Below, one piece after another: positions 1 through 7,839 of a stretch of DNA of 14,258 nucleotides. The notes beneath the pieces were generated by a model. The model was not told the origin of the DNA. It was given only the letters and a program-made list of their open reading frames with translations, and made no database searches. Each line of letters starts with the position of its first letter. Position 1 is the first letter of the stretch. Location: assembly GCA_013203065.1 (NCBI GenBank), contig JABMQV010000222.1, positions 1 to 14,258 on the forward strand, given 5' to 3'. The position numbers and the translations under genes were made by a program. This DNA comes from Desulfobacteraceae bacterium (GTDB taxonomy: Bacteria > Desulfobacterota > DSM-4660 > Desulfatiglandales > Desulfatiglandaceae).

Positions 1-1
1 A

Positions 2-160
2 TCCAAGGACACCCGATTCCGCAACGATGTTCTGGCCTCAAGGATCGAGCACCTCTCTGTCATTGATGTGCTTTATACCATGATGGCTGTAAGAAACAAG
101 AGGCGGGCAGATGAGCATTCTAAGAAAATTATTGAAGCCGCGGTGCCTAAACTCTACTAA
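2..160 (+). CDS. RpiR/MurR-family transcriptional regulator, C-terminal fragment (5' end outside window)
   Basis: An open frame runs in from the left edge and stops at TAA 158-160, leaving 52 residues. It begins SKDTRFRNDVLASRIEHLSV and continues into VIDVLYTMMA. The pattern R-x-x-x-L-A-S-R-I-x-x-L-x-x-I-D-x-L-Y is typical of the end of the sugar-isomerase (SIS) domain in RpiR-type regulators, which sense sugar phosphates through that domain and bind DNA with an N-terminal helix-turn-helix. The helix-turn-helix half lies outside the window. The gene ends 54 bases before the E1-beta start on the same strand, so it may be cotranscribed with, and regulate, the genes that follow. The family call rests on a short fragment, so it is moderately sure; a stand-alone SIS-domain protein is the alternative. 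Confidence 0.65.
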   Translation, partial: SKDTRFRNDVLASRIEHLSVIDVLYTMMAVRNKRRADEHSKKIIEAAVPKLY

Positions 161-214
161 ATCATTACACGAAGGACCGCCAGGGAAATTTTTTCTGAAG
201 GGAGGGGGTTTTTT

Positions 215-1216
215 ATGAGAGAGATAACATACATTGAAGCCATTAACGAGGCCTTGATCGAGGAAATGGAACGTGACGAAAAGGTCTTCATTATGGGTGA
301 GGACATTGCGGTGGGCTATGGGGGGGGTGGCGTTTTTGGCGCAACCAGAGGCCTCCTGGATCGATTTGGTGAGAAACGGGTGATCGACACCCCGCTTTCT
401 GAGTCTGCCATAGCGGGATGTGCTGGTGGGGCAGCCCTGATGGGGTACCGCCCCATTGCAGAGATCATGTTTGGCGATTTTCTCCCCCTGACAGCCGATC
501 ACATGGTCAACGTCACGTCAAAAATGAGATGGGTGCTGGGGGGAGATGTTGATGTCCCCATTGTCTATCGAACCGCCTATGGCGCGGGGGTTGGAGCAGG
601 TCTGCACCATTCCCAGAGTCTGGAAGCATGGTTTGCCCATATCCCGGGTATGAAAGTCGTGATGCCTTCAACACCGGCGGATGCAAAGGGGCTGCTCAAG
701 TCGGCCATAAGGGACAATGACCCGGTGCTGTTCATGGAACATAAGTTCCTTTATAAGAGGCTCAAGGGCCCGGTCCCTGAAGAGGAGTATCTGACCCCCA
801 TCGGCCGGGGCGACGTGAAACGGGAGGGAGAAGATATTTCCATCATCGCCACGGGCGCAATGGTCCAGCAAGCCCTTGAGGCAGCCAAGATCCTGGAAAA
901 GGAAGGGGTTAGTGCGGAAGTGGTGGACCCCCGTACTATTTTGCCCCTTGATGAGGAGATCATTTTGAACTCCGTCGAGAAAACAGGGGGAGCGGTAATT
1001 GTACATGAAGCGCCCACTACCGGGGGATTTGGGGGTGAAATCGCTGCCTTGTTGGCGGACAAGGGGATAGATTTTCTAGACGGTCCTGTCAAGCGCGTGG
1101 GGGCCTTATTTTGCCCGATTCCCTCCTCTCCTGAGATGGAGCAATTCTACCTTCCCAATGCGGACAAGATCGTGAAGGCAGCCAGAGAAATCCTCACGTT
1201 TTCGGCAGGAGAATGA
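215..1216 (+). CDS. 2-oxoacid/acetoin dehydrogenase E1 component, beta subunit
   Basis: 333 residues, the usual length for a separate E1-beta subunit of a thiamine-diphosphate-dependent 2-oxoacid (pyruvate, branched-chain or acetoin) dehydrogenase. With E1-alpha it decarboxylates the substrate and passes the acyl group to the E2 lipoyl arm in the cytoplasm. Family landmarks: MGEDIAVGYGGGGVF near residues 27-41, the DTPLSESAIAG segment whose E63 matches the conserved Glu that activates the cofactor, HHSQS at 131-135, PSTPADAKGLL near 151-161, and a C-terminal transketolase domain from about 205. The start is well supported by GGGAGG at 200-207 just upstream of the ATG. It overlaps the E2 reading frame region by four bases at most, so translation is probably coupled. 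An eight-G run at 320-327 encodes the glycine stretch. Substrate (pyruvate, acetoin or another 2-oxoacid) cannot be told from sequence alone. Confidence 0.93.
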   Translation: MREITYIEAINEALIEEMERDEKVFIMGEDIAVGYGGGGVFGATRGLLDRFGEKRVIDTPLSESAIAGCAGGAALMGYRPIAEIMFGDFLPLTADHMVNVTSKMRWVLGGDVDVPIVYRTAYGAGVGAGLHHSQSLEAWFAHIPGMKVVMPSTPADAKGLLKSAIRDNDPVLFMEHKFLYKRLKGPVPEEEYLTPIGRGDVKREGEDISIIATGAMVQQALEAAKILEKEGVSAEVVDPRTILPLDEEIILNSVEKTGGAVIVHEAPTTGGFGGEIAALLADKGIDFLDGPVKRVGALFCPIPSSPEMEQFYLPNADKIVKAAREILTFSAGE

Positions 1217-1218
1217 TC

Positions 1219-2463
1219 ATGTATGAGATAAAGGTGCCGGAAGCGGGGTTTAACATAACGGAGGCCGTCGTGGCCAAATGGCTCAAGTCCCTTGAAGAAG
1301 AGGTTGAGCTGGGTGAAGCCGTCGTAACCGTAGAAACTGACAAGATAAATGTGGAGATCCCTGCCGAAGGTTCCGGGGTCTTAAGAGGGATTTTTTATCA
1401 GGAAGGGGAAACCGCACCCGTTGGCGGTGTTCTGGGTGTCATTGGAGAAGAAGGGGAAGTTATTCCTGAGGAAATAAGGGGAGCGAAAGGGCCAGGACAA
1501 GCCAGGGAGTCTGATGTAACTGCCACGAGTCAAGAGGGCAAGGCAGAGGAAGGCCCTTCTGCTGGCAGACCTGCAAAGAAAAGGAGGGTTTCGCCCACTG
1601 CGAAGGCCATTGCGCGGGTTCACGGCGTAGATCTGGCTGAAATATCCTCAGGCAGCGGACCAAAAGGAAGAATCGTAAAGGCCGACGTCCTTAAATTCAT
1701 TGAGAAGAAATCTCGGGTTAAACCGGATACGCCCGGTACGGATGTCAAAGCCAAAGATTCCCGGAAGACAGAGGGGAGAGAAAAGGTCAAGTTTGTTGGG
1801 TGGCGAAAAGTCATTGCAGACAGAATGACTACGAGTGTCAGGGAGGTTCCCCATTATAATAATGCGGTAGAGATCGATGTGACGGATCTATCAGAGATGA
1901 TAGCAGCCGCGAGGTCCCGGGAAGATCAACCACGGCTCACGTACCTTCCTTTTATAATGAAAGCAATAAAGGTCGGTATCGACTTGATACCTGAGGTCAA
2001 TGCATATTGCTATGAAGACGGGTTTGTTGTTCAAGATGCCCTGAACATTGGCGTTGCGGTGGATCTGGGTGAGAAACTTCTTGTGCCCGTGGTCAAGGAC
2101 GTCAAGGATAAGTCAATACTGCAATTAGCCGAAGAAGTACGTGAAATAATATTAAAAACAAGGGATGACAAACTTGAACCGAAAGACATAACCGGAGGGA
2201 CGATCACCATTACCAATGCGGGTGTTTATGGTATCATGTATGGCACTCCCATTATTCTTCAGCCCCAGACCACGATTATGTCGTTAGGGGCTGTACGGGA
2301 GGTACCCTCTGTGATTGATGGGACAATAGCAATTAGAAAGAAAATGATCATCGTATGCTCCTTTGATCACAGGGTGGTCAATGGAGGACCTGGTGCCCGA
2401 TTTATGAGAGAAGTGAAGGCTCACTTGGAAGATCTAAACAGGCTCATGGTAAGCATGCGTTGA
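1219..2463 (+). CDS. Dihydrolipoamide acyltransferase (E2) of 2-oxoacid/acetoin dehydrogenase
   Basis: 414-residue E2 core enzyme that transfers the acyl group from E1 to CoA through a swinging lipoyl arm. An N-terminal lipoyl domain (about 1-78) carries the lipoylated lysine in VETDKINVE (K42). A flexible charged linker follows, then a peripheral-subunit-binding domain (about 122-162, RVSPTAKAIARVHGVDL), a second linker, and the catalytic domain (about 188-414) with the active-site histidine in SFDHRVVNGG (H384). The usual motif is DHRxxDG; here the Asp is Asn (N388). There is one lipoyl domain, as in many bacterial branched-chain and acetoin E2 proteins. I chose ATG 1219 rather than the in-frame ATG at 1213 because AGGAG at 1207-1211 sits 7 bases from 1219 but only 1 base from 1213. 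The E3 (lipoamide dehydrogenase) partner is not in the window. Confidence 0.92.
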   Translation: MYEIKVPEAGFNITEAVVAKWLKSLEEEVELGEAVVTVETDKINVEIPAEGSGVLRGIFYQEGETAPVGGVLGVIGEEGEVIPEEIRGAKGPGQARESDVTATSQEGKAEEGPSAGRPAKKRRVSPTAKAIARVHGVDLAEISSGSGPKGRIVKADVLKFIEKKSRVKPDTPGTDVKAKDSRKTEGREKVKFVGWRKVIADRMTTSVREVPHYNNAVEIDVTDLSEMIAAARSREDQPRLTYLPFIMKAIKVGIDLIPEVNAYCYEDGFVVQDALNIGVAVDLGEKLLVPVVKDVKDKSILQLAEEVREIILKTRDDKLEPKDITGGTITITNAGVYGIMYGTPIILQPQTTIMSLGAVREVPSVIDGTIAIRKKMIIVCSFDHRVVNGGPGARFMREVKAHLEDLNRLMVSMR

Positions 2464-2634
2464 GGGGTCTTTTCAAGTATTAATATACCCTATGAGATGG
2501 GGTAAAATGTAATTCATGGTCCTGCCTCCATGAGCTGAAACTATTTATAAAGGGACATGGCGACACTCATCTGAGCTCAATGGAGCGGGATTTCTGTAGC
2601 ACTATGAACATGATGGTTTTCTGGAGGAAATGGG

Positions 2635-3609
2635 ATGGAACTCTCGAACAATGATTTACAGAAAATGCTTTATTGGATGGTGTTGGGCAGGAGGCTCGAG
2701 GAAAAGATAACGGTTCTTTTCAGAGAGAGCAGACTGCGCGGGCACCATCATCCCGGCATCGGACAAGAAGCAGCCAATGTGGGGGCCGCTTACGGTTTAC
2801 AGGAGAAGGATTGTATCACCCTCATTCACCGGGGAAAAATCCCTGAATTGATCAAAGGGATGGGCCTTAAAGATCTGATGGCGGGGTATTACGCGAAGAA
2901 GGAGGGCATTGAAGGGGGAAGAGCACCCACAGGGTCACATATGTATGGAGATCTTTCAAAAGGCATAATACCAGGTCCCGGAATTATCGGGTCTGCGATT
3001 CCCCTGGCTGCAGGTGTTGGACTTGCCCTGGATAGGGATGGAAATGGGGCTGTGGTGGAATGCTTTTTTGGAGATGGCGCCTCAAATAGAGGTGACTTCC
3101 ACGAAGGCCTCAACATGGCAGCCGTGATGAACTTGCCTGTTATCTTTCAGCTTGTAAACAATGGCTATGCAATGTCTGTCTCAGCCAAGAAATCCACCCG
3201 AATTCAATCCCTGTCGGATCGTGCCCAGGATTATGGGATACCGGGTGTCACCGTAGATGGGAATGATGTACGCGCCGTTTATGAGGTGACTGAAAAGGCA
3301 ATTGAAAGGGCCAGAAATGGGGAAGGCCCCTCCCTCATAGAGTGTGTGGTCCACAGGTGGACGGGACATTCCATCAGCGATGCGGATATCTATCGGACGG
3401 ATGGGGAAAGGCTCGAAGGGGAGAAACACGATCCCAACGCGAGGTTTAAGAACGAACTGATCGATGAAGGAATTCTCACGGAGCAGGGCTGTCTGGACGT
3501 GGAAAAGCAGGTGGCGGATGAAATCGAGGAGACCGTCCGCTATTGCGAAAATGAGTGTCACGACCCGGACCCTTCAGATATCATGAGGGGAGTCTATGCC
3601 AGTAATTGA
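2635..3609 (+). CDS. 2-oxoacid/acetoin dehydrogenase E1 component, alpha subunit
   Basis: 324 residues, normal for the alpha subunit that binds thiamine diphosphate in an alpha2-beta2 E1. The cofactor motif is complete: GDGASNRGDFHEGLN starting at G146 and the closing NN at 175-176 (VNNGYAMS), with the expected spacing of about 30 residues for the metal and diphosphate. GxGQEA-type HPGIGQEAANVGA occurs at 39-51, and a TGHSISD segment at 243-249 fits the conserved (R)xxGHSxxD loop. The segment LIHRGKIPE (63-71) occupies the place where acetoin and pyruvate enzymes usually read HRGHGH. GGAGG at 2623-2627, seven bases before ATG, supports the start. It lies 171 bases after E2, so alpha follows beta and E2 instead of preceding them. 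It is the obligate partner of the E1-beta at 215-1216. Substrate unassigned. Confidence 0.92.
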   Translation: MELSNNDLQKMLYWMVLGRRLEEKITVLFRESRLRGHHHPGIGQEAANVGAAYGLQEKDCITLIHRGKIPELIKGMGLKDLMAGYYAKKEGIEGGRAPTGSHMYGDLSKGIIPGPGIIGSAIPLAAGVGLALDRDGNGAVVECFFGDGASNRGDFHEGLNMAAVMNLPVIFQLVNNGYAMSVSAKKSTRIQSLSDRAQDYGIPGVTVDGNDVRAVYEVTEKAIERARNGEGPSLIECVVHRWTGHSISDADIYRTDGERLEGEKHDPNARFKNELIDEGILTEQGCLDVEKQVADEIEETVRYCENECHDPDPSDIMRGVYASN

Positions 3610-3649
3610 TCAGACCTTTTGGACACATAAATAACTGAGTAGGTTAAAG

Positions 3650-4375
3650 ATGTCACCTCGCCTTGATGGTAAGATAGCCCTTGTGACCGGGGCAGGCCGC
3701 GGCATTGGACGCAGCATTAGTCTTGCGCTGGCAGATGCCGGGGCACAAGTCGTCGTTTGTGCGAGAACTGTCAGACAGATTGAGGAAGTTGAGCAGGAGA
3801 TTATCCGAGCCGGAGGCAAGGCCATTTTAATACCGGCGGACATATCCGATGAAAAGGATGTCAACTTGCTATTCGAAAAAATCGATACCGCATTCAATAA
3901 ACTGGATATCATTGTTAATAACGCAGGAATTGGGATTTTCAAAGAGGTGGTTGATTTGCCAATTGGTGATTTTGACCGGGTCATGAGCGTTAATCTGCGC
4001 GGAACATTTCTCTGCTGTCAAAGAGCCATGAGGGCAATGATACCAAACAAGAACGGCTATATCATTAACATCGCCAGCGTCGCAGGCTTCAGAGGATACC
4101 CGAGACAATCGGCATACTGTGCAAGCAAACACGGAATCATGGGGATCACAAAGGCTCTTTCAATTGAGGCTCAAAAACATAATATCCGGATCTCTGCAAT
4201 TCTTCCTGGATCGGTTGACACAGAACTGATTGCATATGCTCGGCCGGACATTGAGAAGGTTGATCTCATTCGACCGGAAGACATAGCTTTGACCGTTATT
4301 TTCATGCTCTCTCTTTCCGATCACGCCGCCATAGACCAGATTTATATCAGGCGGAGAAACAGCGATCCCTTTTAG
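3650..4375 (+). CDS. Short-chain dehydrogenase/reductase (SDR), FabG-like
   Basis: 241-residue classical SDR, a cytoplasmic NAD(P)-dependent oxidoreductase acting on alcohol/ketone pairs. All landmarks are present: cofactor motif TGAGRGIG at 13-20, NNAG at 90-93, N115 in SVNLRGTF, catalytic S143 in IASVAG, and Y156/K160 in AYCASK, followed by the PGSVDTEL loop near 207. C39-A-R-T at the end of beta-2 has an Arg after the strand, which in this family often goes with NADP, but this is weak evidence. It starts 40 bases after E1-alpha with only a poor AGG-type ribosome site (around 3639-3643). Placed between an acyl-CoA-forming dehydrogenase and a polyol-type importer, it probably interconverts a polyol or hydroxyketone with its ketone. 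Substrate unknown. It differs from the broken SDR on the minus strand at 11633-11770. Confidence 0.9.
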   Translation: MSPRLDGKIALVTGAGRGIGRSISLALADAGAQVVVCARTVRQIEEVEQEIIRAGGKAILIPADISDEKDVNLLFEKIDTAFNKLDIIVNNAGIGIFKEVVDLPIGDFDRVMSVNLRGTFLCCQRAMRAMIPNKNGYIINIASVAGFRGYPRQSAYCASKHGIMGITKALSIEAQKHNIRISAILPGSVDTELIAYARPDIEKVDLIRPEDIALTVIFMLSLSDHAAIDQIYIRRRNSDPF

Positions 4376-4448
4376 CGGATCAACGAAAAAACAGAAAAAG
4401 CATGTCCAGGAGTTACAGTTTTCCAAAGATGGGTGGTCCAAAGAAAGC

Positions 4449-4480
4449 TTGACAGAAGAATCCGTTTCCATTTACATAAT
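4449..4480 (+). promoter_or_regulatory. Possible sigma-70-type promoter for the transporter genes
   Basis: In the 212-base gap between the SDR and the first ATPase gene there is a perfect TTGACA at 4449-4454. Candidate -10 boxes follow: CATAAT at 4475-4480 (five of six matches, but a long 20-base spacer) or TACATA at 4473-4478 (18-base spacer, poor match). The spacing is not ideal, so this is only a candidate. It would give the importer its own transcript, separate from the dehydrogenase genes. Nothing else gene-like is visible in this gap. Confidence 0.28.
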
Positions 4481-4587
4481 CAGGCGTTGGAGGCAGATAA
4501 ACTACGGGCTCTGATACCATGTGTCAGGGACTGCCAAAGACGATGGCGAGAGAGTTTCTTCCAGGGATACCACAGGAGTTGGGTCTT

Positions 4588-5685
4588 ATGGGCATCATCG
4601 TTGAGAACGTGACCAGAGTTTTTGAAGGCAAAACGGCGCTGGATAATATTTCCCTGGAAATAAAAGATGGGGACTTTTGCACTTTCCTGGCTCCATCCGG
4701 ACATGGTAAGACGACCTTGCTTCGGGTGATGGCCGGAATCGACAAGCCGGATAAGGGCACAATCTATTATGACGGTAAGGACGTGACCAATCTGACTGTG
4801 CGCGAGAGAAACATCGCCATGGTCTACCAGCAGTTTGTCAACTATCCGGCCATGACGGTTTACGAGAACATCGCCTCCCCGCTTAGAGTATCAAGGGAAA
4901 AACTGACAAAGGAAGAGATTGACAGGAGAGTCATGGAGTGTGCCAATCTTCTCAAAATCGGGGAACTCATGGACCAGCACCCATCAGAACTCAGCGGTGG
5001 ACAGCAACAGCGGCTGGCCATAGCCAGGTCCATCGTCAAAGAGGCTGATTATATTTTTCTCGATGAGCCATTGACCAACCTGGACTATAAATTGCGTGAA
5101 GAACTTCGTCTGGAGCTCAAAAATATTTTCCGACGCCGCCAGCGAGGGGCGGTTATCTTTGCAACACCCGAACCGGTGGATGCCTTGTCCCTCGCCACAC
5201 ACGTGGGTTTTTTACATGAGGGGAGATTGATCCAGTTCGGACTGGTTGATGAGGTCTACCATAATCCCTGTTCCACCGAGGTAGGGGCCTACTTCAGTTA
5301 TCCAGCCATGAACATCTTTGAGTGCCGAAAAATGACCCGGGACGGAAGGCTTTTTTTCAAGGCATCAGATGAATTGATGATAGATGTGGATGAATTTCGC
5401 GACCTCTTGATAAAGGACCGCTGCCTGTTAGGTATTCGCGCCCACGGGCTCAATACTGTGGAAAGCGGTGACTACACCCTTCCCATTCAGGCCACTGTGG
5501 AACTGTCGGAGGTCGTTGGCTCAGACACTGAGTTACATTTGAACCATCACGGTATTCCCCTGATTGCGCTGGTCCAGGGGATGGGGAGCTATACAATTGA
5601 TACCGACATAACGGTATACGTCAACCCACGTCGGTTTTTTGTCTATGACAAAGATGATGGCGGATTAATCGCCAAGACGCATTAA
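4588..5685 (+). CDS. glpS: GlpS-like ABC transporter ATP-binding protein (partly degenerate ATPase)
   Basis: 365-residue MalK-type ATPase of the rhizobial GlpSTPQUV glycerol importer family. An N-terminal nucleotide-binding domain (about 1-235) is followed by a C-terminal OB/TOBE region (GIRAHG and downstream). The block AMVYQQFVNYPAMTVYENIA (77-96) is, from memory, characteristic of this subfamily. Signature LSGGQ (135-139), Walker B YIFLDE (155-160) and D-loop NLD (164-166) are canonical. The Walker A reads APSGHGKTT (35-43), with Ala for the first Gly, and the switch-loop histidine is missing: the segment is FATPEPVDAL with P194 where TH is usual. The site built from these parts is probably poor at hydrolysis. 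An ATG at 4519 is in frame, but only ATG 4588 has AGGAG (4574-4578) at good spacing, so I use 4588. First gene of the transporter cluster; symbol by resemblance and gene order only. Confidence 0.88.
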   Translation: MGIIVENVTRVFEGKTALDNISLEIKDGDFCTFLAPSGHGKTTLLRVMAGIDKPDKGTIYYDGKDVTNLTVRERNIAMVYQQFVNYPAMTVYENIASPLRVSREKLTKEEIDRRVMECANLLKIGELMDQHPSELSGGQQQRLAIARSIVKEADYIFLDEPLTNLDYKLREELRLELKNIFRRRQRGAVIFATPEPVDALSLATHVGFLHEGRLIQFGLVDEVYHNPCSTEVGAYFSYPAMNIFECRKMTRDGRLFFKASDELMIDVDEFRDLLIKDRCLLGIRAHGLNTVESGDYTLPIQATVELSEVVGSDTELHLNHHGIPLIALVQGMGSYTIDTDITVYVNPRRFFVYDKDDGGLIAKTH

Positions 5686-5735
5686 GGCTGAAATTACCAT
5701 ATACACCAGCCTGCCTGGGAAAGCGGGAGACCATC

Positions 5736-6863
5736 ATGGCAAGAGTAGAATTGAAGTCCATTTACCACTCCTATACCTTGCCCCAAAAGGATGCGGAGAA
5801 GATATCCATTCCGAACGAGTGTGTGGGAACAGAGGGTTTTGTGGTCGAAAACCTGAACCTTTTATGGGAAAATGGTACGGCCAATGCACTGCTTGGTCCC
5901 TCTGGGTGTGGAAAAACCACGATTCTGAACATCATTTCAGGCCTGGTGAAACCTACAAGCGGAACCATCCTTTTCAACGACAAGAACGTCACAGGATATA
6001 TGCCCAGAGAAAGGCATGTGGCACAGGTCTTCCAGTTCCCCGTGGTTTATGACACCATGAATGTTTATAGCAATCTGGAATTTCCCCTCGAAAACCGAGG
6101 GGTATCAAAAAAAGATATCCGCAGAAGAATCGAGACCATCGCCGAAATCCTCGATTTGAAGGACAAGTTAAAGGCCCCTATAGGATCCCTCACCCCTGCT
6201 GAAAAGCAGAAAGTCTCCCTGGGAAGGGGAATCGTGAGGGAGGACACGGCAGCCATCCTCCTTGATGAGCCTTTGACGGTCATTGATCCCAAAGAGAAGT
6301 GGGGGCTTCGAAGGAAACTCAAGAAAGTCCAGAAGGAACTTAAAATCACCATGATTTACGTAACGCACGATCAGCACGAGGCATTGACCTTTGCAGATCA
6401 TGTTTCGGTTGTTAAGGAGGGTCAACTGGTTCAAACGGGGTCGCCGGAGCAATTGTATGCTGATCCCCAGAGCCCTTTCATCGGGTATTTTATCGGCACC
6501 CCCGGAATGAATTTGTTTGACTGCGTTCTTACGGATGTAGGCCTGCAGTCAGGAAATATTGTCATACCTATTTCAGAAGCAATCAGATCCAGACTCGTTC
6601 TGACCCACGGATCCAGCTTTCAGTTTGGAATTCGACCTGAATTCGTCCAAATAAGCTCGATCAGAAAAGAGAAGTGGCATCCTTTCACGGTAACAGCCGT
6701 CGAAAGTCTGGGGGCCTACAAAATTTTGACCTTGAGCTCAAATGACGTTGAGATAAAGAGCCGCGCCCCAGAAGACATGAACGTGTCTGAGGAGGATCAC
6801 GTCTGGATAAATTTCCCGGAAGACAAATCAAGGATCTTCCACAAGGATATGAGATTGGTCTGA
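5736..6863 (+). CDS. glpT: GlpT-like ABC transporter ATP-binding protein (degenerate signature motif)
   Basis: 375-residue second ATPase of the importer, different from its neighbour. It has an intact Walker A GPSGCGKT (54-61), Q-loop Q100 in AQVFQFPVVYDTMNVY, Walker B AILLDEP (173-179), D-loop TVID (181-184) and switch histidine H211 in YVTHDQHEAL. The ABC signature is not LSGGQ: the equivalent segment is SLTPAEKQKVSLGRG (151-165), so LTPAE replaces LSGGQ. A C-terminal TOBE-type domain follows (GIRPEFVQI). The defects complement those of the ATPase at 4588-5685, so the pair should form a heterodimer with one good and one poor ATP site. GGGAG at 5725-5729 precedes the start. It lies 50 bases after the first ATPase, and I recall the same LTxxxKQK feature in rhizobial GlpT proteins. 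Symbol by resemblance. Confidence 0.9.
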   Translation: MARVELKSIYHSYTLPQKDAEKISIPNECVGTEGFVVENLNLLWENGTANALLGPSGCGKTTILNIISGLVKPTSGTILFNDKNVTGYMPRERHVAQVFQFPVVYDTMNVYSNLEFPLENRGVSKKDIRRRIETIAEILDLKDKLKAPIGSLTPAEKQKVSLGRGIVREDTAAILLDEPLTVIDPKEKWGLRRKLKKVQKELKITMIYVTHDQHEALTFADHVSVVKEGQLVQTGSPEQLYADPQSPFIGYFIGTPGMNLFDCVLTDVGLQSGNIVIPISEAIRSRLVLTHGSSFQFGIRPEFVQISSIRKEKWHPFTVTAVESLGAYKILTLSSNDVEIKSRAPEDMNVSEEDHVWINFPEDKSRIFHKDMRLV

Positions 6864-6978
6864 TTCACGACGCGAATTCAGACACCTGATTCAACTTTCA
6901 GCTTCAGGGCTAAAAAGACTGTCCGGTTCAAGGGCCGTGAGAGTAATCGGGCAGGGAGATTTCCAGGAGGTAACGTGA

Positions 6979-7839
6979 ATGAAGAACAGAGCCTGGCTTT
7001 TCGTTACGCCCGTCTTGTTTCTTGTGGCGTTGAACGCGTTTGTCCCCATTATGGCGGTCATCAATTATTCGCTGCATTACAGTTTCGCTGGTTCCGCACC
7101 GGAATTCGCGGGTCTTAAGAACTACATTCAAGTATTCACCGATCCTGACTTCCTGGGCGCTCTCAGACGTCAGTTCATATTCAGTTCTTGTGTTCTGCTG
7201 GTCCAGATTCCCTTGGGGATTCTCATTGCCATGCAACTGCCAAAGAGCGGCAAATCGGTAAGTGTGTGTCTGGTCTTATTGGGAATTCCGCTGTTGATAC
7301 CGCACACGGTGGTGGGGCTCCTATGGCGGATCATGACGGTGTACGAGGTGGGGATAATAAGTAAGATTTTCTCCTATGTATTTGATTATTCATACCGGGT
7401 CACGCAAAACCCCATGGATGCAGTTCTTACGATTTTTTTCCTGGATGTGTGGCACTGGACTCCACTGGTGGTTTTGCTTTCCTATGCGGGATTGGTGGCA
7501 ATCCCTGATCAATTCTATCAGGCTGCGGCCATCGATGGCGCTTCGGCCTGGAAGACTTTCAGATATGTCACCCTGCCCAAACTGCGATCCGTCTTGATTA
7601 TTGCACTATTGCTACGTTTTATGGACTCCTTTATGATCTATGCAGAACCCTTCATCATATCGGGGGGTGGACCTGGCAATTGGAATACCTATCTCAATCA
7701 ATACGTTGCCAGAAAGGCCGAATCTTACGAATTGGGCTATGCAGGGGCCGCATCAATCGCCTACCTGTACATTGTGGTGGTCTGCTGTTTTATTTTCTAC
7801 ACCATAATGACCAACCTGGGGAAAGGAATAAAGCGATGA
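6979..7839 (+). CDS. glpP: GlpP-like ABC transporter permease (MalF/UgpA type)
   Basis: 286-residue inner-membrane permease with about six hydrophobic segments (near 8-32, 66-87, 97-117, 148-170, 204-224 and 258-278). The cytoplasmic coupling (EAA) loop that docks on the ATPases is clear at 180-200: YQAAAIDGASAWKTFRYVTL, matching the EAAxxDGAxxxxxFxxxxLP pattern of carbohydrate importers. AGGAGGT at 6965-6971 lies well placed before the ATG. Its stop overlaps the next permease start by four bases (ATGA), so the two are translationally coupled and should form the heterodimeric channel. A 115-base gap separates it from the second ATPase. The exact substrate is not shown by sequence; family membership suggests a small polyol such as glycerol. 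Confidence 0.9.
   Translation: MKNRAWLFVTPVLFLVALNAFVPIMAVINYSLHYSFAGSAPEFAGLKNYIQVFTDPDFLGALRRQFIFSSCVLLVQIPLGILIAMQLPKSGKSVSVCLVLLGIPLLIPHTVVGLLWRIMTVYEVGIISKIFSYVFDYSYRVTQNPMDAVLTIFFLDVWHWTPLVVLLSYAGLVAIPDQFYQAAAIDGASAWKTFRYVTLPKLRSVLIIALLLRFMDSFMIYAEPFIISGGGPGNWNTYLNQYVARKAESYELGYAGAASIAYLYIVVVCCFIFYTIMTNLGKGIKR

Noticed and set aside
2486..2534. Two short hairpins in the gap between E2 and E1-alpha (TACCC/GGGTA and TCATGG/CCATGA)
   Set aside because: Stems of five and six pairs with no T-run are expected by chance; not enough for a terminator or riboswitch call.
3869..4132. 87-codon minus-strand open frame inside the SDR gene
   Set aside because: No ribosome site or family motif; it lies opposite a complete SDR with all catalytic residues.
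7680..7835. 52-residue N-terminal extension of the second permease
   Set aside because: It lies wholly inside the first permease in another frame, has no ribosome site, and the ATGA overlap start at 7836 begins directly at the first membrane segment.
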